From assembly GCA_005801395.1 (NCBI GenBank), contig SYDV01000034.1:1-10478 (forward strand): 10,478 nucleotides of DNA, in the 5' to 3' direction. A program made the position numbers and the translations under genes. Of the stretch, positions 7,826-10,478 are shown in pieces (the first letter of the stretch is position 1; each line of letters opens with the position of its first letter). The notes under the pieces were generated by a model. It was not told the DNA's origin and did not search any database. It worked only from the letters and a program-made list of their open reading frames with translations. The DNA comes from Planctomycetia bacterium (GTDB lineage: Bacteria > Planctomycetota > UBA11346).

Positions 7826-8767
7826 CTATTTGGTTTCAGATGCCAATTTACCATACTTCGTATCAGGGAATTTCTTGGCTAACGTGGCCAAATTTGCCTT
7901 GGCTCCTTCAGTCGCTCCAGCCTTGGGTGAACTGAGGAGTTCTTGGCATTGGCGATAAATCGATCGTGCCTGAATTTCGTTTTTTAATTCTTTGGATTTC
8001 GTCAGATCTTTGTAGCGCAGAGAGGCCTTTTTTAGTTCAATTCCCTGACTTTCAGTCAGTAAGGTCTCTAGATCTTCATAAGTTTGCATTGTCGCCGGTG
8101 CTTCGACTAATGCCGCTTCACGGCTTTCAAACGTTGGTTTAACGACCGCAAGAATCTTTGCGGCATCACTGCCGAGTGCGGATTTCTGTTTAGCCACGGC
8201 CATCAGCGTTTTGATGCAATCTGGTTTTTGGCGTTCAACCATCCACCACAGTTCTTGTGCCTTCGGATCGGTGAGTCCTTCGATTGGGAAACGATGGCTG
8301 CCGCTACTGGGGTCACTCATCGCTGTTTTGACGTCTGATACATTGCTGAAATTTCCGGACTTACCGCCTGGGGAAATTTTGTACCGCTGCATAATATTTT
8401 TGGTGCTGATATTTTTAGCATTAGGTGGATCAGTGGCCCATAGGGCGTTTTCCATGCCATAATCTTTACTAAAAGCTGGCAGATCTGCCAAAGATACATC
8501 AGGAGTCACCAAGACTAACATCGCTGGGACTTTTTCTTTTTCGATATAATCATGAATCGCCTTTGCTTCCTTCCCGAGGAAAGCTAAAGACGAAGGTCAA
8601 TGGCCGCAGTAATAAACCAGAAAGAGACTTTGTTTGGAATAATCATCACTGCTATGACTCTTGCCATCAGCGAAGCGCAGCCCAGTAAAGTGATCTACGG
8701 CGGCTAACGTATTGCTTGCCATAAACATGGCAGCAAGGGCAAGCCCGAGGAAGGAAACTGATCGCAT
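7826..8767 (-). CDS. Exported thioredoxin-like selenoprotein with CGHU motif (UGA recoded as Sec)
   Basis: Read through the UGA at 8599-8597, this is one 313-aa frame. Residues 1-23 form a signal peptide (cleavage near LAA), placing it in the periplasm or envelope. The segment around residues 48-57 reads LFLVYYCGHU, a beta strand followed by Cys54-Gly-His-Sec57, in the position of a thioredoxin CxxC active site. A second strand AMLVLVTPDVS (82-92) follows a helix, as expected in a thioredoxin fold. The region after about residue 160 is helical and lysine-rich, ending in FPDTKYGKLA, which recalls TPR-type tails. Ignoring recoding, the gene breaks into a 56-aa fragment and a 231-aa fragment lacking a signal peptide; the two are in the same frame with 25 sense codons between UGA and the next ATG. 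An AAGGAG Shine-Dalgarno fixes the start. A SECIS-like hairpin follows the UGA and selA lies downstream. A disulfide or peroxide reductase role is inferred; I do not recognise the subfamily. Confidence 0.88.
8561..8589 (-). promoter_or_regulatory. Bacterial SECIS-like hairpin within the selenoprotein coding region
   Basis: Counting the U of UGA (8599) as 1, the outer stem pairs nt 11-14 (8589-8586) with 36-39 (8564-8561). A15 is bulged. G16-C17 pair with G34-C35, U18 (or equivalently U19 or U20) is bulged, and nt 19-23 (8581-8577) pair with 29-33 (8571-8567). The apical loop is CGGGA (8576-8572) with a G at its second position. Known bacterial SECIS features are a hairpin just after UGA, a bulged U in the upper stem and a G at the start of the apical loop; in E. 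coli fdhF these are U17 and a GGUC loop at 22-25. All three are present here at nearly the same spacing. The pairing was done by hand, without energy calculation. Confidence 0.8.
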
Positions 8768-8772
8768 GGAGG

Positions 8773-8778
8773 CTCCTT
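8773..8778 (-). promoter_or_regulatory. Ribosome binding site of the selenoprotein gene
   Basis: AAGGAG on the minus strand lies 5 nt before the ATG at 8767. It decides the start against a GTG at 8926 in the same frame, whose extra 53 residues would bury the signal peptide. The wider gap from 8768 to 8996 shows no other gene; I saw no promoter strong enough to report. Confidence 0.85.
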
Positions 8779-8996
8779 TTTCACGAAGTAGAAAACGAGA
8801 ATCGATACCACGACAACAGGTGGTCACGGTAAAGGAATGTCGAAATTTGTCTATTGATGTCTGCACATTTGTCTTTCCCCGTGCAGTGCGTTGGAAAGCC
8901 TGTTGCCAATGGATGACGTTGGGCACTAATCTGGGTAAAATTAGACTTCAATCATGCGGCGCTAACGGATCAGTACCACTATCTCAAAACGTTTTA

Positions 8997-10226
8997 TCAC
9001 ATGAAGTTAGGCGTATGTAATGCTGACAACTCGGTTGCCTCAGCCTGATCGAAACCGAGTTGACTTAAACGAGCGCGGCGGCCGGCGTCCATGTCGCGGC
9101 GGAGGGCTTGGACTAAGTCGTAGCCGCGCCCGATGGCGGTTGGAGTAACTTCACCGGCTGCCAGTACTACGAGCGCGTCGAGTACGACTTGGTTCAGTCC
9201 GGTGGTGTGTTGTAAGGTATCGTTTCTGCGTCGGACGGCGGCTGCTAGGCGCTGTCGTTGCCCTGGATCGTTGGATAATAATTGGCGTAAATGACCGATA
9301 CCAAACGCGACGTGGCGGCTTTCGTCTTGAATTATCAAACGCATCATCGTTTGCGTTAATGGATCGGGTGCGTGGCGCTCAATAAAGGCGAGCAGGGTAA
9401 GAAAAGTTCCCTCGCCCATGACGGCTAACATAAATGATGCGAGCACGAAATCAGGTTCTTCCACCAACGTTTGTAACGAGCGTTGACCGAGGGCCGTAGA
9501 GCGTCCGATGCCAGCGGAACATAATTCGGCGCGCCGCGTAAATACCTCGCAATGACGAGCTTCATCGGCGGCCTGAATAGCGAGCACCTGCATGATTTCG
9601 CGGAAATGAGGATGAATTTGAGCAAGGAACCGCGCGGTAACCAACAGTGCGGCGTTTTCATTTTCAATTAAGAAGGTCATTATTTGCGCAAGCGCGGCAT
9701 CGACGATGGGGGATAAAACTGGGGGTGTCCAATCGAGTGCCCGTGCCGGATCCCACTGCGCTGCCGCAGCCTGAGCGTAGAGTCGCGGCGCATCGTCGCT
9801 CCACACGGGGTCACGTTGATTGAGGGAGAAATGAAATTCTGGTGCACCAGCTTCCAGCAATGCGCCGCGCGCTGCTAATCCCCAACGCCCTGGAGCAGTC
9901 GTCACGGGTTGGTGAGGTAATTTGGTATCACCGGTACGCTCCGCATTGAGCCAACGGGCATCAATTGCTTCGCCGCGTACGATCCAACCAACTTCTTGAG
10001 CGCCGGGCGCTGCGGGAATATATCCATGTCCGATTGCGCGACACCAAGCGGCTAGATGAATATTTAAATCAGGTGCGCTACCGCAAACGGCCAAGTGTGC
10101 ACCGACGGCAAGCTTAATGAGCGCAGCTTCAATTAATACATGTGCGCCACGATCAAGGCCTAGCTCATCAATAGCGATAGTTGTTGGCAATGATGGCTCC
10201 GGAACGGTCGTAAAAGGCAAAGGCAT
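8997..10226 (-). CDS. Fusion of degenerate TusA-like domain with ferritin-like diiron domain
   Basis: This is a 409-aa, probably cytoplasmic protein without a signal peptide. Residues about 18-84 align with TusA sulfur carriers: IDELGLDRGAHV matches the LDALGLRCPEPV start of E. coli TusA, and APDLNIHLAAWCRAIGHGY matches the DPATTRDIPGFCTFMEHEL part. The CPxP motif is replaced by Arg26-Gly-Ala-His29, so the sulfur-carrying cysteine is missing. Residues about 175-345 are ferritin-like with two E...ExxH sets: Glu188 or Glu190 plus DEARH (Glu222, His225), and Glu272 plus DESRH (Glu302, His305), spaced as for a carboxylate-bridged diiron site. The reaction is unknown; diiron oxygenase is the broad inference. 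The ATG at 10226 is chosen for its strong GAGGAG site; an earlier ATG at 10268 has no such site. The gene overlaps the upstream PhnD-like gene by 59 nt in another frame, which suggests an operon. Confidence 0.8.
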   Translation of the reverse strand: MPLPFTTVPEPSLPTTIAIDELGLDRGAHVLIEAALIKLAVGAHLAVCGSAPDLNIHLAAWCRAIGHGYIPAAPGAQEVGWIVRGEAIDARWLNAERTGDTKLPHQPVTTAPGRWGLAARGALLEAGAPEFHFSLNQRDPVWSDDAPRLYAQAAAAQWDPARALDWTPPVLSPIVDAALAQIMTFLIENENAALLVTARFLAQIHPHFREIMQVLAIQAADEARHCEVFTRRAELCSAGIGRSTALGQRSLQTLVEEPDFVLASFMLAVMGEGTFLTLLAFIERHAPDPLTQTMMRLIIQDESRHVAFGIGHLRQLLSNDPGQRQRLAAAVRRRNDTLQHTTGLNQVVLDALVVLAAGEVTPTAIGRGYDLVQALRRDMDAGRRARLSQLGFDQAEATELSALHTPNFM

Positions 10227-10478
10227 CGACGGACTCCTCAAGCGCGGCGTAGCGATTAATGCGCCCATCTCGCCAAGCTTTTAGTCCTTCGAGATCAAAG
10301 AGCGGTCTGACGACGGGATCAGCATAGGACATGCTCATCAGCAATTGACGGAAATTCGCCAATGGTCCTGTGAGTTGCCCTCCCACTTTGCTGATGGAGG
10401 TGAAGTTACAGTGGTCATATGGGGCGGTCTGAGTAATGATGCGGGTGTTGCCTGGGGAAAGTGTGCCTTCATTGGTGA
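10168..10478 (-). CDS. PhnD-like periplasmic binding protein, C-terminal part (5' end outside window)
   Basis: The minus-strand frame is open from the window edge to a TGA at 10170-10168, giving 102 residues. Key segments are TQTAPYDHCNFTSI, FRQLLMSMSYADPVVRPLFD, LEGLKAWRDGRINRYAALEE and AFAFYDRSG. This looks like the final lobe of substrate-binding proteins of the phosphate/phosphite/phosphonate (PhnD, Pfam Phosphonate-bd) type: a ligand-loop PY-D-x-x-x-F, then a helix counting completed residues (M-x-x-x-DP) and a closing L-EGL-x-x-W segment. Some members of this superfamily near selenium genes are predicted selenate or selenite binders, so the location is suggestive, but the ligand cannot be read from this fragment. 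It overlaps the diiron fusion gene by 59 nt. The family call is moderate since the N-terminal two thirds are missing. Confidence 0.6.
   Translation of the reverse strand, partial: TNEGTLSPGNTRIITQTAPYDHCNFTSISKVGGQLTGPLANFRQLLMSMSYADPVVRPLFDLEGLKAWRDGRINRYAALEESVDAFAFYDRSGAIIANNYRY
10234..10239 (-). promoter_or_regulatory. Ribosome binding site of the TusA/diiron gene
   Basis: GAGGAG on the minus strand, 7 nt before the ATG at 10226 and inside the end of the upstream PhnD-like gene. It decides the start choice. A TTG at 10190 with GGAG 6 nt upstream is a weaker alternative that would shorten the overlap to 23 nt and still keep the TusA-like domain. Confidence 0.7.

Noticed and set aside
8768..8926. 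N-terminal extension of the selenoprotein from a GTG at 8926
   Set aside because: The internal ATG at 8767 has a near-ideal Shine-Dalgarno and opens directly into a signal peptide; the extra 53 residues look like non-coding sequence.

Overview
The window is a compact selenocysteine (Sec) locus from a bacterium, probably Gram-negative: it has cleavable signal peptides and SelA/SelB-type Sec machinery, with mid-range GC judged by eye. Every gene I can support lies on the minus strand, so transcription runs from high to low coordinates. I cannot assign a phylum from this sequence alone.

In transcription order the window holds: (1) the C-terminal end of a PhnD-like periplasmic binding protein (10478-10168); (2) a fusion of a degenerate TusA-like domain to a ferritin-like diiron domain (10226-8997); (3) an exported thioredoxin-like selenoprotein (8767-7826) with an in-frame UGA at 8599-8597 in a Cys-Gly-His-Sec motif and a SECIS-like hairpin just 3' of it; (4) a rho-independent terminator (7795-7755); (5) selA and selB, overlapping by 8 nt (7640-4256); (6) the Sec tRNA with a UCA anticodon (4162-4069); (7) a 204-bp imperfect inverted repeat that looks like a miniature element (4059-3856); (8) selD (3807-2764), joined by an ATGA overlap to (9) an exported protein matching only the C-terminal part of the YyaL/DUF255 family (2767-1499); (10) a MoxR-family AAA+ ATPase (1300-329); (11) short heptamer repeats and the start of a four-helix-bundle protein (272-1), cut by the window edge.

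The genes form a complete Sec system with a substrate. SelD makes selenophosphate, SelA converts Ser-tRNA(Sec) to Sec-tRNA(Sec), and SelB delivers it to UGA codons followed by a SECIS. The adjacent thioredoxin-like gene carries such a codon. Conventional gene calling would split or truncate that gene, so it is the main finding. The flanking TusA/diiron fusion, the PhnD-like protein and the thioredoxin-less YyaL-like protein may be linked to selenium or redox handling, but that is inference from position only. UGA is an ordinary stop for selA, selD, the YyaL-like gene and the PhnD-like gene, so recoding here depends on context.
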